Positions 12,301-23,600 of a stretch of DNA of 64,000 nucleotides are shown here, piece by piece. The DNA comes from Steromphala cineraria (lineage: Eukaryota > Mollusca > Gastropoda > Trochida > Trochidae). Where the stretch lies: NCBI GenBank assembly GCA_916613615.1, contig OU744732.1, forward strand, positions 56,149,727 to 56,213,726, given 5' to 3'. The translations under genes were made by a program, and so were the position numbers. Position 1 is the stretch's first letter. Each line of letters begins with the position of its first letter. The notes beneath the pieces are model-generated. The model was given only the letters and a program-made list of their open reading frames with translations, was not told where the DNA came from and did no database searches.

Positions 12301-15300
12301 TTTTCAAGTGTTTTCAAATTTTTGTTAAAAGAATTGAATTGCATTTTATGAAATGTCAAAAAATCATTTTTGATATAACACAAACTTTCATTACCAAAGA
12401 TGTCATAATCTATGTGAAAATCAATAAGTGTGACTATTTTGTAACGTAATGACATAGGGGTTGTGTAGATTTTATTTATCATATAATGGAGGGTGTTATC
12501 GATGCAATAAAGCTATTTGATTTTGATAACCGATTTGCCTCAAAATCTGATGAATATGCAAATCAGTTTAACAAAAATTATTTATTTTCTCAAAACTCCA
12601 TGCATGTCATGTGAGTCCTAAACCAGTCACTAACCTTTGATAACATTATTCGGAGTTTTCAGGTTTTCGTTTTATTGATTGAATAAAAATTCCTAAACAA
12701 AAACCGTCATGGTAAACTTGTCACGTATTCGTTATTTAGAAAAAGTTAGGTTATGGAGCATTTTAAGCGGTTTTCATTTTGCGTTTACAACAAAACATAA
12801 CGATATGCAGCTAACAATATCCAGCTAACAATATCGGCTATCGAACAAATGTGTTTCAATTTTCGTGAATAACATAGGCCTAGACTGCTTTGACCGTGTC
12901 AGTTACCATCTTTTCAGACAAAAATCATATTGTCACATTATCTAGTAGCAAAGTAACAAACGTAAAAACCCCACTGTCGCAAATAATCAGCGTTTAGTTT
13001 AAGGATACCATAACTTAACACCCTGGCGTAATAACAATGACAATGCAGCTTTTCAAAATGCAGTTTGAGTTACTTCCCCTGTTGTAGCGACGTTGACAAG
13101 TGGTTTATAAACATTTTGTGTTATATAGAAAAGAACATTGTTTGTTTGTGCACTGTGAATCAGACTAAAAATATTGATAGATTGTAGGAGATGTCTCTAC
13201 CACCATGGAAAAATATTTTCATGACAGAATATTTCTAGACTGTTCCATCGTGCAATTTGCCAGCAATTTGACTTCACCTTGGTGTATTGTGAAAGAAATT
13301 ACTCTGAGAAATCTAAGTCTATTGTTAGATATATTTGTTCAATATATAGGGGTGAGCAATAGATATTATTAACCTCGTGTGTTTCTGTATCATTAATATT
13401 ATATAATAGGGGAACACATATGTATTATGCTTGTCAAAGGCTCGCACAATACAAATGTTAATGATACGGAAACACACTCGGTTAATAATATCTATTGCTC
13501 ACCCCTATATATTGAACAAATATATCTAACAAAATATTAAACAGACACCGTTATTCTATTCAAACTACTGCAAATATTATTATTTGTAACGTGACATAGC
13601 TTAAAAGACGACATGTCTGTTAGATATACATGTACTAAGTAAATTGTAACATGCCTGATATACATAGATTTATTGGCTCTGCAGCTCATCAGTCTTCATA
13701 TTCAATTTATTTTGTTTCGGGTGTGATCCCCCTTTGTAGATACCACTGGGTCACCAAATGTGCATTTTAATTACAATCCTGTATAACCAAAGAAATCTCT
13801 ACAAAACATTTCAGATTTTTGTTCCTCGTTCTTCTGGATAACAGGATGAAAACAAAAGAGCCATTGGCTCTGTAGCGCATAAGCTCACCAAGGCTATCAA
13901 TTTTAATCCTCACTAGTCAAGAAGTCTGCACACAAAGTTTCAACTTTCTAGGTCAAGTGCTTCCGGAGAAAAAGATGAAAACAGGTGTAAATAGCGTTTT
14001 ATTATTGCTTTAAATAAACATATGTATACTAACTTCGTGTCGGTCTGACATGAAGTTCATGCCTAAATAGCGAAGCCCCTGTGGCCAACCAAAGCAATAA
14101 ATTATAATTCTCACTAGTCAAGGAGTCTGTAGACGAAGTTTCAGCTTTCTAGGCATTAAGTCGAAAATGCACAAGGTTTACAGATGGACAGGCGGATGGA
14201 CGTTACGGGCCTGATGAGCTAATGAAAAGAGGTATGTTATAATAGTAAATGCTCTGTCCGTCTGTTTGTTGTTCCGTTCATCTGTAATCAATTCGTTTCC
14301 GGAGCCAAACTCAAAAGCTATTTGACCGAGCTCAATGAAACTTGGTATGTAGATGAATCAATACGTACATGTGCCTTTTGGTATTTTAAATGTTTTTGGG
14401 TACTTCTTCAGATTTTATCTGTCGCGGTATCCATGGAATTGTATTCGAGTTCAAGAGCAGGTTCAAAAGGTGTAAGACATAGCCCAATGTAACATGGTAT
14501 ATGGATTAGTCAAGTATGTCAACTTCATCAAACTTATTTTGATTGTTTTTACCATTTTCTCCCCACAATGGTAGATCAATCATAAAATGTTGATTCTACC
14601 TCTGTTCTAATAAGAACAAATCCGTGAGTTCCTAGGAGACAAAATTGCACAAATTACAACGCCTTTGCCATGATTCAGTGATTGCCTCAAATCAGTCATC
14701 TCCAATTCTACCAAATAAACTCGGCGAATTAGAACAGAGGCTCAATGAACTTTTTTTTATCTGGCTCTGTGCGTAGAGAATGGGTTGCCATGGAAACGCA
14801 AATCTATTAGGGAACGCTTGAATATGTCACCTTCTGATGACTCTTGTTTAAATTGACATTGCTCATCTAGTGTTATAATAGATCATAATTGACAAAATGT
14901 TTACTTTTTGTCTTTGATGATTGCAATCCATATGGCTTTCCCGTGTACCTTTCCAATAGAACGCGGTCTGTACCAGGATGGTTTCTTCAGGTGGATCCGC
15001 TCATCCGTCATCAAGGTCAGTGAGTTCTTGTCCAGGAATGCCATCGCTACAGTTTTAGCAACTAAATGATAATATAAAAAGATAGTAATAATAAAACTGA
15101 TGATGATGATGAGGAGGATGTTGATATTATGATTTTTTTTCAAATTGTGAGATCCATTCTCTTCCCAGAGAGGCAGATAAAGCCATGAAACTTCTTATTA
15201 AACCAAATCTGTGGGTTCTGACAGTTTCCGCTTGTGGGAAAAAATTGCACTACAATCCAATTATATTTTGTGACAACGCTTCTCTCATGGAAAGGGTTGT

Positions 15301-18300
15301 TCATATCACAATGCCTATTTACATGATTCAGTAGTCAAAATGATGATTTAATAACAGCGATGCTGACTGCACATCACATAACATCACACGCTTCCAATCC
15401 GGCATCTCCAATTCTACCCCACAAACACGGCGAATAAGAACAGAGGCTCGATCAACATTTCATCACTTGATCTTCCTCTGTTGGGAGAGAATGTGTGAGA
15501 TCGTAAGTACCAAAAATGTTACCCTGACAGGGATGTTTATTGTCAAACAATCAAAGATCTATATGACATACAGTGTATAATCATAGGAGCATGATCGTCA
15601 ATTCCAACTATTTTCTGAACATTTTTGTGTTTGACGTTACAACACCATTTAAGACATAACGTGACAGTACTTAACTTACATTTAATTCCTACGATAAGTT
15701 TCTGACTCCAGGTCAGAGTGGTGAGGAGGTGATGAGTGTTGAGTGATTGAGACAAGATGTGGCCCGTCTCCTGACTCACTGTAAGAACCTCCTCTACTCG
15801 CTTCATCTTCACGCACTCCTTGAGCTGTGAGAGCAGATCAATTGCACACAACATAAGGTCATCTCTGACAACAATCAACGAGCCTTTGAAGGGTCCTGAA
15901 GCTGAAGGAAGAGTGTTCAGAATAGATCTTATTTTCTTTACAACAAATTCAAGTTATTTGAGGAATCTTTTACATGTTTTGTGCTTCTATCGATGTATAA
16001 CAGCAACGAATTGTATAAAATCACGTAGTCGATGGTAGGTATTGTTTTAGATTATCCAAAAACGATTTTCAGGAAATGTTAACCACCAGTTACATAAATC
16101 ATTTGACAATGTAACACTATTAAGCGTTTGGTGTAATAAAGATATCCACATCTTTGGTAATTAAACAATTATTTAAGGCGGCATTTCAGTTGAAACAATG
16201 ACAGTTTTTGAAACTTTGTCACACACGCGCAGGTTTTATGGCCCCTAGCCCAGGTGTTTTTCTACAGCCGTCAATTATGCGGTCTTAATGATTGATAAGT
16301 TACTTAAAGGTGTATATTGGAAAAATTAACAAAAAGCAAACCCTAACTTAATTTTTTTTCTGGTTACCATGGATACCATTCGAACTTAAGACCTATCGGA
16401 GGAGGTTAATTTTCTGATTAGAAGTCGTGACGGGGGAAATCATAGTGCATCACATGCAGATATTTCTAGTTCCAGTTGATCTTTGACTTTGAGTCTTTGC
16501 TTTAATACCTTTTGAGGAGGTTGGATACCTTTGTTACTGAGCATCCGCAACGGTCAGATTGTGATATTGAAATGTTTATACTATTTGGTGTATTTTCACT
16601 GACAGTTTATAAATCCAATAAAATTGAAAAATTAAACAATGATTTAGTTTGTAAACAAAATGACTGTACTTCAAGTGTATACATAAGTATTTGTTGTATG
16701 ATATAATTTATGTTAAACATGAAGCTTGAAAACTATGAAAAGATATGAAAAAGGATAATGTTGACAATGAAGAGTTATCTCGCCTGGATGTTAATTTTCA
16801 TTAATAAGGCTTATTTGACTGTGAATATCTCTGTTATCCCCTGGTGACATATATTGTTTTCTTTAATTAATTAATGAATCGCATTTAGCCCTATTTGGTT
16901 CCAGAGCTTAGTGGAGATTTATCAGAACGTAAACTCTGGATTATCGAGAATCGTCCAGAGGAGAATGAGCCAGCTCTCCTGATGGCTCTTGTTTAGATTT
17001 GCTACTGATCAAATCAAAACTAACATTTACCTGGTTTGGGAACCAATGTTGGGAACTTTGTTGTACCACTAGTATTTTCAATGTTCAAGAACCTCTTTAC
17101 AAGTGCAATTTGTCCACTTGAGCACGCTTCTTGAACACTGAACGCCTTCAGAACCTGCAGCCAATTAAAAAAACATTACGTTATCATTTCTCCTCATATT
17201 AGTGCACGGTTATTTTTCTATATATGACGATGTAATTGTGAAACAAAGTTACATAAACATGGAGTAAGTCTCAAATAGGTGACTAAACATCTTTATTAGT
17301 TTGGTAATTGAAATATTAGGTAATCATGCGTTACAATAATCAGTGTCTCATTTCAATGGACCGTTGCACATATAATATTAAGGAAAATAGAGTGAACTCT
17401 CAAAAACGAAAGTGACTGTTTCTAATTCCAAAACATTGTTATTAAATAAAAGAAGGCAGTTTTTGAAAGAGTTTACCATTTCCCAACCTCAAATTAATTC
17501 AAAATATTTGTGCAAAAATTACCGCCAAAAGTTTATACTAAATACTTGATATTTAGGCCTTAGAGTTATTAAAGGGTCCGGATGACGGGGTGTCAAAAAG
17601 GACTGTAAAATGCAACCTAGCTCGTCAAAAAGATTCAACATCGAATTTTCTGAAAGCTGAGATAATTATCTATACAATGATATATGGAATGACACCATTG
17701 AATTTGGTTGCAGAAAGATTATTCACAATGAAATCGCATATTTTTCGAGTTTGGTTGCAGTCCAATATAGGCAACTGCAACCAAATTATTTTTCCAAGAA
17801 AATACATGTTTTTATCAAACAAAAAAGCCTGGACTTGAAGACATTTGGTTGCAGATGGAATATATGATGATGTGACAACTGTTGATCACTTACCTGGCTT
17901 TTTATTTACAATTCAATGACACATCAGCAACTTACTGATCGCTATCGAGTCCGGTTTTCGATCATGTCACATCATGTTTTGAAATCGTTTCTGACATTAT
18001 GGATAGAAATATTTCACTGACCTTGATTATTTTAACAATTTCTATCATACAGCATGTCATGGTAGGTACTTTAGACAATCTTTGACCAAATTAATCCCTA
18101 AATTTCATTTCTGTGTTTCAACGTGCTCCCGAAATAGATTCGAATTGTTGTCATATCTCAAACAGATTCTCATTGGCTGTCACAAATTCCTTTAATTGCC
18201 AAATGATTTTGATAGAAAATAAACATCAATAAGTTAGTTTAACAAATAGTTTCTATCCAAAAACAGAACAAGATGAATTATCAATCAAAAATTGTTGGAA

Positions 18301-20602
18301 ATGTTTGAGACTGAATCAACCAATTATGGGACACGTTACATACCGCATGGCATTACGTCACACACAGAGCGAGAGGGAACCTGTCAAAATGGAACTGTTG
18401 ATTTGTTTTTGTTTTCATGTCAAATAAGGTAAATTATAAAACTCCTGCAACCAAACTTGTCTCTTTGCTATTCAACAATCTCTGCAACCAATTGCAAATC
18501 AGTGTTTGTCAAGACACGAAAAGTGATGGATATTTGCAAGAAAACAATTTGGTTGCAGGTGCCCTCGATTTATTACGATTCTACATTCTGCAACCAAACT
18601 CAAGGCTTCAAGGAAATAATTGATTTACAGTAAATCATTTTAACTGTCAGAATATCTTCATTTCAATCATTTTCAAGGAAAAGGTTGCATTTTATTGATG
18701 TTTTAGATACCCCGTCATTCGGACCCTTCAATTACTCTTAGGTCGATATGTTATTCTACTACAACTAATCATTGACTTAAGTAATGAGATGTTTAAGACT
18801 CTGAAAAGGATAGTCTGACATAATTTAATGCGGAAAATATTAAGAAATAGAATTCCAGAAAAAAATTGTGCTGCTGCCCCTTTACATCTAAATGCAAGAA
18901 AATATTTTATTGGAAAATAAAGTTGCTTGAATGAACATACCGTTTATGTGAAATAACAACCCTAACTAAAAAAGTGTTTTGAAAGAAATATTGTTACAGA
19001 TATCTCAGTAAACTTTTTCCACAATGATATTTTATTAACAAATTATTCATGTAGGCATGAGACGATTGTTGTCTTCGTTCCTACATCTATTTACGTGTCG
19101 AAATAACGGAAATAAAGAATAATTGGAAGATATATCGCCATAATCATCCTGATGTTATTTTTACAAAAAATAATGACTTTAAAACCACTTATAGTGAGAT
19201 TATATAAACCTACATTTTTCAATCCTAATTATCATTTAATCTACACTTTAAAATGTCGTTTAAAACTGTAACTATATGGTAGGTCTTAATGGTAGCTTCG
19301 TAGGTATCTGTAAGATAAAAGCAAGATAGTTTTGACTAAATGCATCTATTAAATAAGAAATTAATATGTACTTACTTAAGCTTGGTAAACTGTTATTCTT
19401 AACATGTGTTTACGTAACAGAGTAGTGTTTGAACCTAACAGTCAAAGAAGATCATGAAATACAATATAGAGCATAATTCGCCATTAGTTGTGTACATGCG
19501 TTGTGGCGTTCATTCCAGCAACAGGACCTCATTTATTCAATTAGTTTGAGTTAAGGCAGGAGAATGTCCTCAAACTTATCAATAGTTTTGCACGTAGAGA
19601 TGTTGTCAGCCTAACGACCACAAACATGCCATACGTGCTAAAATGACCAGTTTTGGGACGTTCTTCTACACATATTTAAATAGGGATTTGGTAAAAAGAA
19701 GTAAAAAATAAAACATTCCTTTTTCATCTGAATCAATAGATAATGACATTTTCCCCAGTTATTTATTTTGTGTAAAACTTGATTTGCGGTTCATGAACGT
19801 TTCATTTTTACAATTAAAATAATAAATCTTTTCGTTTTGTCAAAAGTGATTATACCCAAATATTTCAATTTCGTCAAACTCCGAGAGAATTCATTTTCAC
19901 ATTGAAGATTGTAGTTGATAGTTTAAAAATACCAACCAACATGAATAAGAAAGAAACAATAAATTAGTGAACAAATATTGTTATTATATTCCACAATAAT
20001 TGAAATCTATTTTATGAGTTTTACAAATATTTTAAACACTTTAATTCCGGAAAAGAGTCAAAACATTCCTTGACAATTCTCGAACATTGCAAAAACATTG
20101 TCAACGCAGTCTGATTAAAATCGACAGTGCCCCGAGGAATCCCCGAAATAATTGTCCCAATCTTTACCCAGCAACGATATCCTCTCTGCTACGGTCTGAA
20201 TGCAACTATCATAATCGATATTGATGTGACCAGTTTAGCGTAGACGAAACCGAGTCATAAGCTATCCAATGACATCCTCATTTTTCAGCACAGTTTAGCG
20301 GCGTTCATTTATGAATAAAGGTACACCTGCCCCTAGCATGACAACGACAGTTTTTGCCGCAATCCTTGAGATTAGTTTGACGACGTCAGATACATGCGAC
20401 AAAGTTCAGACCATTACGAAGAGGATATCCCTGCGTTCGAAATCCGATACGGTATTTTAACTATTCTATCTCTTGGTGTACGGTCGATTTTAAGCAGACT
20501 GTTGCAAACCTTAATTCTTGATTCCATACGAAGATCATGAGATGAATCCTTGCTTATTGTTGCACCAACGCTAGCAAGGACAACCAAAATGTTAAACAGC
20601 AT
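9230..20602 (-). CDS. Gene A: seven-exon secreted protein of unknown family, 336 aa (tandem paralogue 1)
   Basis: Spliced gene assembled by eye. Exons (minus strand, 5' to 3'): 20602-20510, 17154-17031, 15895-15680, 15061-14905, 12155-12019, 10299-10155, 9368-9230. Every intron is GT-AG, junction phases are 0,1,1,2,1,2 and all join in frame; the 1,011 nt encode 336 residues plus TAA. Residues 1-19 form a signal peptide (hydrophobic core FNILVVLASVGA). Residues about 74-144 look helical (LLSQLKECVKMKR, HILSQSL). Residues about 197-320 are rich in short hydrophobic strands (WIVYASS, GIVLCS, GLFIL, VFAVIA, YITVFDG) like beta-propeller blades. No second membrane segment and five cysteines are seen. 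Known: this layout suits an exported protein. Inferred only: propeller fold. I do not recognise the family. Its paralogue lies about 21 kb away in the same orientation. Introns carry transposons. Structure is well supported by the intact second copy; transcription is not shown. Confidence 0.82.
9437..9796 (+). mobile_element. Hairpin-ended element with two core units, inserted in gene A intron 6
   Basis: Two units of about 175 bp (AAAGGCACATCTACAT, GGAGAGACAGTATACCAAG, GATCTGCTCCGGAAACG), a (GACGCC)n microsatellite at 9724-9747 and a terminal hairpin at 9766-9796 (stem TATGTCTCC). Related in its core to the 4273-5612 element but with a different microsatellite and hairpin. Copy B lacks it. 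The 5' end seems truncated. Confidence 0.65.
10155..10299 (-). CDS. Gene A exon 6
   Basis: This exon encodes residues 243-290. The acceptor is TTTCAG and the donor AG|GTAAAA. The peptide DGIVLCSWTRGLFILTRHGK, followed by a basic QRRG turn and then VLEEHVFAVIA, looks like two four-strand blades of a propeller. It is joined in phase to exon 7. Confidence 0.84.
11332..11812. mobile_element. Possible short inverted-repeat element in gene A intron 5
   Basis: Lies in a stretch present only in copy A. Left end AGACACAGAGTAT and right end ATACTCTGTGTCAC form imperfect terminal inverted repeats of about 14 bp. No target duplication is clear. Confidence 0.3.
12019..12155 (-). CDS. Gene A exon 5
   Basis: This exon encodes residues 197-242 with one base carried in each direction. 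Its frame is fixed by exon 4 (phase 2) and exon 6 (phase 1). It reads WIVYASSIGL, then TVRTFDVDERKEISAV, a strand-turn-strand pattern. The acceptor is AACAG and the donor A|GTATGC. Gene B differs by seven residues and only one silent base. Confidence 0.82.
13323..13531. mobile_element. Near-perfect palindromic element in gene A intron 4
   Basis: Arm 13323-13396 and arm 13458-13531 are 74-bp inverted repeats with about three mismatches, separated by 61 bp. Copy B lacks it. It is probably a foldback MITE and would form a long hairpin in the gene A pre-mRNA. Confidence 0.65.
13673..14225 (+). mobile_element. Hairpin-ended element remnant, plus orientation
   Basis: Starts with GGCTCTGCAGCTCATCAG and ends GGGCCTGATGAGCTAAT; inside are degenerate units with AGTCTGCACACAAAGTTTCA. 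It belongs to the same family as 36,352-37,446 but in opposite orientation. The 3' end survives in copy B at 35,045-35,190. Confidence 0.5.
14552..14786. mobile_element. MITE copy, long inverted repeats (copy A)
   Basis: Left part ATTTTCTCCCCA...TCATAAAATGTTGAT and CCTCTGTTCTAATAAGAAC; right part AGAACAGAGGCTCAAT to GAGAATG. Member of the family best seen at 53,172-53,478. It is present at the same place in copy B, so it predates the duplication. Confidence 0.6.
14905..15061 (-). CDS. Gene A exon 4
   Basis: This exon encodes residues 145-196 with split codons at both ends (acceptor TTTAG, donor AA|GTAAAC). The core FLDKNSLTLMT and the basic segment RPRSIGKVHGKAIW are kept in gene B. An in-frame TAA lies just past the donor, so reading through would end the protein; the downstream exons and the conserved phases argue for splicing instead. 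An unspliced form ending here cannot be ruled out. Confidence 0.8.
15155..15493. mobile_element. MITE with 9-bp target duplication in gene A intron 3
   Basis: 339 bp bounded by CATTCTCT and AGAGAATG with long inverted repeats. Target duplication TGTGAGATC at 15146-15154 and 15494-15502. The 9-bp duplication with long inverted repeats suits a Mutator-like element. Confidence 0.72.
15680..15895 (-). CDS. Gene A exon 3, helical segment
   Basis: This exon encodes residues 73-144 plus one base. It contains the stretch VVRDDLMLCAIDLLSQLKEC followed by a basic KMKR patch and HILSQSL, giving a probable alpha-helical module. The donor is a consensus T|GTAAGT. The acceptor lies in CAGCTTCAG, so two in-frame AG acceptors six bases apart (after 15895 or after 15901) would give proteins differing by two residues (Gly versus Ala-Ser-Gly). 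The same arrangement is present in gene B. Confidence 0.87.
17031..17154 (-). CDS. Gene A exon 2
   Basis: This exon encodes residues 32-72 plus one base of codon 73. The acceptor is TTGGCTGCAG and the donor G|GTAAAT. The peptide contains the motif CSSGQIALVKRFLNIE, which is unchanged in gene B apart from flanking positions. The same reading frame is open in both copies and differs at six residues, with only one silent change. Confidence 0.85.
17572..18728. mobile_element. 1,157-bp terminal-inverted-repeat element in gene A intron 1
   Basis: Ends AAGGGTCCGGATGACGGGGT and, inverted, AAGGGTCCGAATGACGGGGT (19 of 20 match). About ten copies of GGTTGCA/TGCAACC lie inside, on both strands, several extended to TTTGGTTGCAG. 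Gene B intron 1 lacks it. No transposase frame is visible, so it is non-autonomous; the superfamily is not identified and no clear target duplication was found. Confidence 0.7.
20510..20602 (-). CDS. Gene A exon 1: start codon and signal peptide
   Basis: This exon encodes residues 1-31. The ATG is chosen because it is followed at once by a hydrophobic run (MLFNILVVLASVGATISK) and because both start and donor are kept in gene B. The 5' splice site is AAG|GTTTGC, a weaker donor than consensus but identical in both copies. Joining in phase 0 to exon 2 gives ESRIK-VLKAF. The n-region has no basic residue, which is a little unusual for a signal peptide. Confidence 0.78.
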
Positions 20603-20653
20603 ATCTACTATATCGTTCCCTCTTCCAAACTAGTTGAAGTCATCTATTTGAGC

Positions 20654-20660
20654 TCTTATA
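20654..20660 (-). promoter_or_regulatory. Possible TATA box of gene A
   Basis: TATAAGA on the minus strand, about 52-58 bases before the ATG, inside a block conserved with gene B. It would place a start site near 20,630 and a leader of about 30 bases. A TGATGTCA-like element lies just upstream. Position and conservation only; no start-site data. Confidence 0.4.
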
Positions 20661-23600
20661 ATGACATCAGTAAAGATAGTCAAATTGGTCACATTTTCTT
20701 TCAGTTTTGACAAAACATGAGATTGTTTAAACTCTGAAATTGTTGTAAAACAATTATTTCTTAACAACTAATCTTTTCTTCTGGTGAATCCGTTTCTACT
20801 GAAACTGTTAAAGCGATATTCTAGAAGTTTGATGGGTTATCGTTCAATTAGATAAAGTAGAATATAATTTATAATTCTATGAGACGTTTCAGCTTAGATC
20901 ATACTTTGACATTATACCGCTTTTAAACACTTTTTATATTCTGTTAAACTCACACAATTTACATTAATGCTCAATTTGAAAGAACGGTATAAAAGGTTTG
21001 GTAACTAAGTGTTTCGTCACAATGCATAGTTTATCAGAAATTTAACTAGATTCAAGATACATGTAGGATCGACAAGTGAGTTTACTCTCTCTCTATGTTT
21101 TTTAAAATCTTTCTGCAGTAATGACTTTCCACTGATAAGCTCTATCGTTTTTATGGTTACTTATTTGCTTTTGAAGGTTTCGACGAAGTAGGCATATTGT
21201 AATGCATGAATCTGAAATGAAATATTTATCTTTAAGTTTTACCTTTCTAGCTTCATTAGGTTTGGCAAAACACTGAATTTAATGGAATACATATGTATAT
21301 ATTATTTAAGCAATGTTTCACAGTGAGTTTACCATTTACACGCAACTTCCTTTCAATTTACAAAATACAATTTTGAAAATAAATTTTAACAATCAATTCA
21401 TAAATACATCATTACCTCACAATATGAAAGCGTTAACCTTTTACTGAATGTATTAAACTTAAAGTGATTTTATCTAAAGGAGAATTACTTGTAATATATA
21501 AATATGCGTCACTTATTTTCAATCAGCATTATCATTTCCCTTTCAAAACGTGTACAAAATGTATATCGCAGTCATAAAAAGCCAATTAAAACTAATGCTT
21601 ATATATGAAATAAAACATTGTAAACTTCTGGTGATACTGATATATTATTTTGATGTTATGATTGTCCTATTACATGGTAGCGCTGTTTCTATTGAGAAAT
21701 TAAAATTGTACTAATAAAATCTGACTGTCTGTCTGTATGTCTGAAATAAAACATTGAGGAAATTATTATATTTTTGGAAATAATTATTGAAAGATATCAG
21801 AGATTACTTCTTAAAGAATATGAACATTACGTCGAAAGCCTTGGTGAAGGAACAATGTAATATTTTGACTAAACTTTTTACCATAAATTGTTTCACGAGA
21901 AAGTGAAACAACGAGTTGTATGTTATAGATTTGTTTATATGTGAATTGTTTTAAAGTTGAAGTGATCCGAGTGAAACTGCTATGATATAAACGTTTTTTT
22001 TAGATGAGTTGAATGTAGAATGTAAAACGATGAGTGATACTGCTATACCATAAACGGTCTAAAATGTATTTCACGGAACCTTCGCTTTATCTCAAATTAA
22101 CATCACTCCTTTGCACATAAATTTTGCTATTTGGGATCGTTATTTAGCGCTATTATTTGAGACGCGAAATATAGAAGAGGCAAATGGCAGGTAGGTTCTG
22201 TGAGTGGTGATCGAAAGGTATATCATCCAGATATATGTTGACACAACGTATAATCTATTGCATGTAACGTAAACGTAGCAGTTGAGAAAATAGGAGGAAT
22301 GGTAGGAACAAGCGTCCTGCCTTCTCTGTACTATGTAACTATGGAGGAGTTGAATTGAAGGGATCGTCCATTTTTTTGCAGCGGGAACGATTTGGCATTT
22401 TTAATGAATCAGGGGCCTGTAGTCTGTTCCCTGATCCTATCTTTTCCATCTCTCTGATCTATCTACATGATGGCCACATCCACATGTTAAATAGAAAAAA
22501 ATATTGGAAACTGCGTTTACCCAAACTGACTCAATCACTGTTTATCAACATATAGCCAATGTTCATACCGATAATTAATCTATTTTATGTTTAGTGTGAA
22601 ACGGGAGATATAGTATTGGGCAGCGCCCGTCCGTATGAACAAATTCGAAAAACTGTTGACTGAAATTTCCTTATTTTTTTGCATATTCGTTCATCACCAT
22701 GAGAGTAGGCCCCTAAGGTTACCCTCTTTTCAAGGTCAATAGCCTTTTTTTTTACTCTTGTTTGCAGTAAAGCTCACGAACCAGTCCCTGGATTCTCTTA
22801 CACAAGGCTTTTTTATTGGGAAGGCGCCTGGCCTGTCGATTTGGGTGACCTTAACGTTATGTTCATAAAATACAATCCGACTTTAATATATAAATAAACC
22901 TATCATCTTCGAAAAACGTGTGAAAGTAATTTACATAAATGACCAAGAGTTTAATGAATTACAACTTTTTGTTGCGATGAAGATTGTGATGTTTGAATTG
23001 GAGTATCCTCATTATCAATTAAACTACACTGGACACTTACTCTTGCTTAATCATGAATCACAGCTGTAACATATGCTTATTGAAGAGGACAATGTGTAGA
23101 GCTTACAGCTTGTACTTTATCACTCAATAAAATGTTGTTATGCAAGGAGTCGAAATGTGATACTCAATGGAAGTTAAGTGCCAAATCTAGATTTCTTCAT
23201 GACGTCTTCAACTTTATCATGGTAGTGATTTTGTGCTATTTTTTTCATGGAAAATGCTCATGACATGTTCAAAACATTGCCATCTCATCAATGTCTGACC
23301 TTATTTCGATACAAATAGTTTAATCAGTCATTGTGTTGAACAAGGATTGTTTTTTGATTTGGCACATGCCTTATACACAGGTTATACAGCTTTTTTATAA
23401 CAACAATGAACCCATATATGCAAAGAAATTTGAATCAATATCGTTTCAATGCAAACAAACAAGCCAGGAGGGGAAAGGTTCGACTTATTTTGAGAAGTAT
23501 ATGTCTCAGTCTCGGACTCCATGGTTCTGTATTCCGTTTATAGCAAATATAGATCGAGGCAAGTTATTCAACTACACCTTCTAAAAGCATTTTTTAGAAA

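Noticed and set aside
13440..13530. Palindrome at 13,323-13,531 considered as a terminator or CRISPR-like repeat
   Set aside because: A single long inverted repeat in a eukaryotic intron; no spacers or array.
14901..15143. 80-codon minus-strand frame starting with a hydrophobic run
   Set aside because: The hydrophobic start is intron 3 sequence read through; the real part is exon 4, shown by the splice sites and by copy B.
19560..19690. Conserved block in intron 1, considered as an extra exon
   Set aside because: The two copies differ by gaps not divisible by three, and exons 1 and 2 already join in phase.
23333..23584. 83-codon plus-strand frame
   Set aside because: Aligned copy B sequence (48,715-48,900) has frame-breaking indels.
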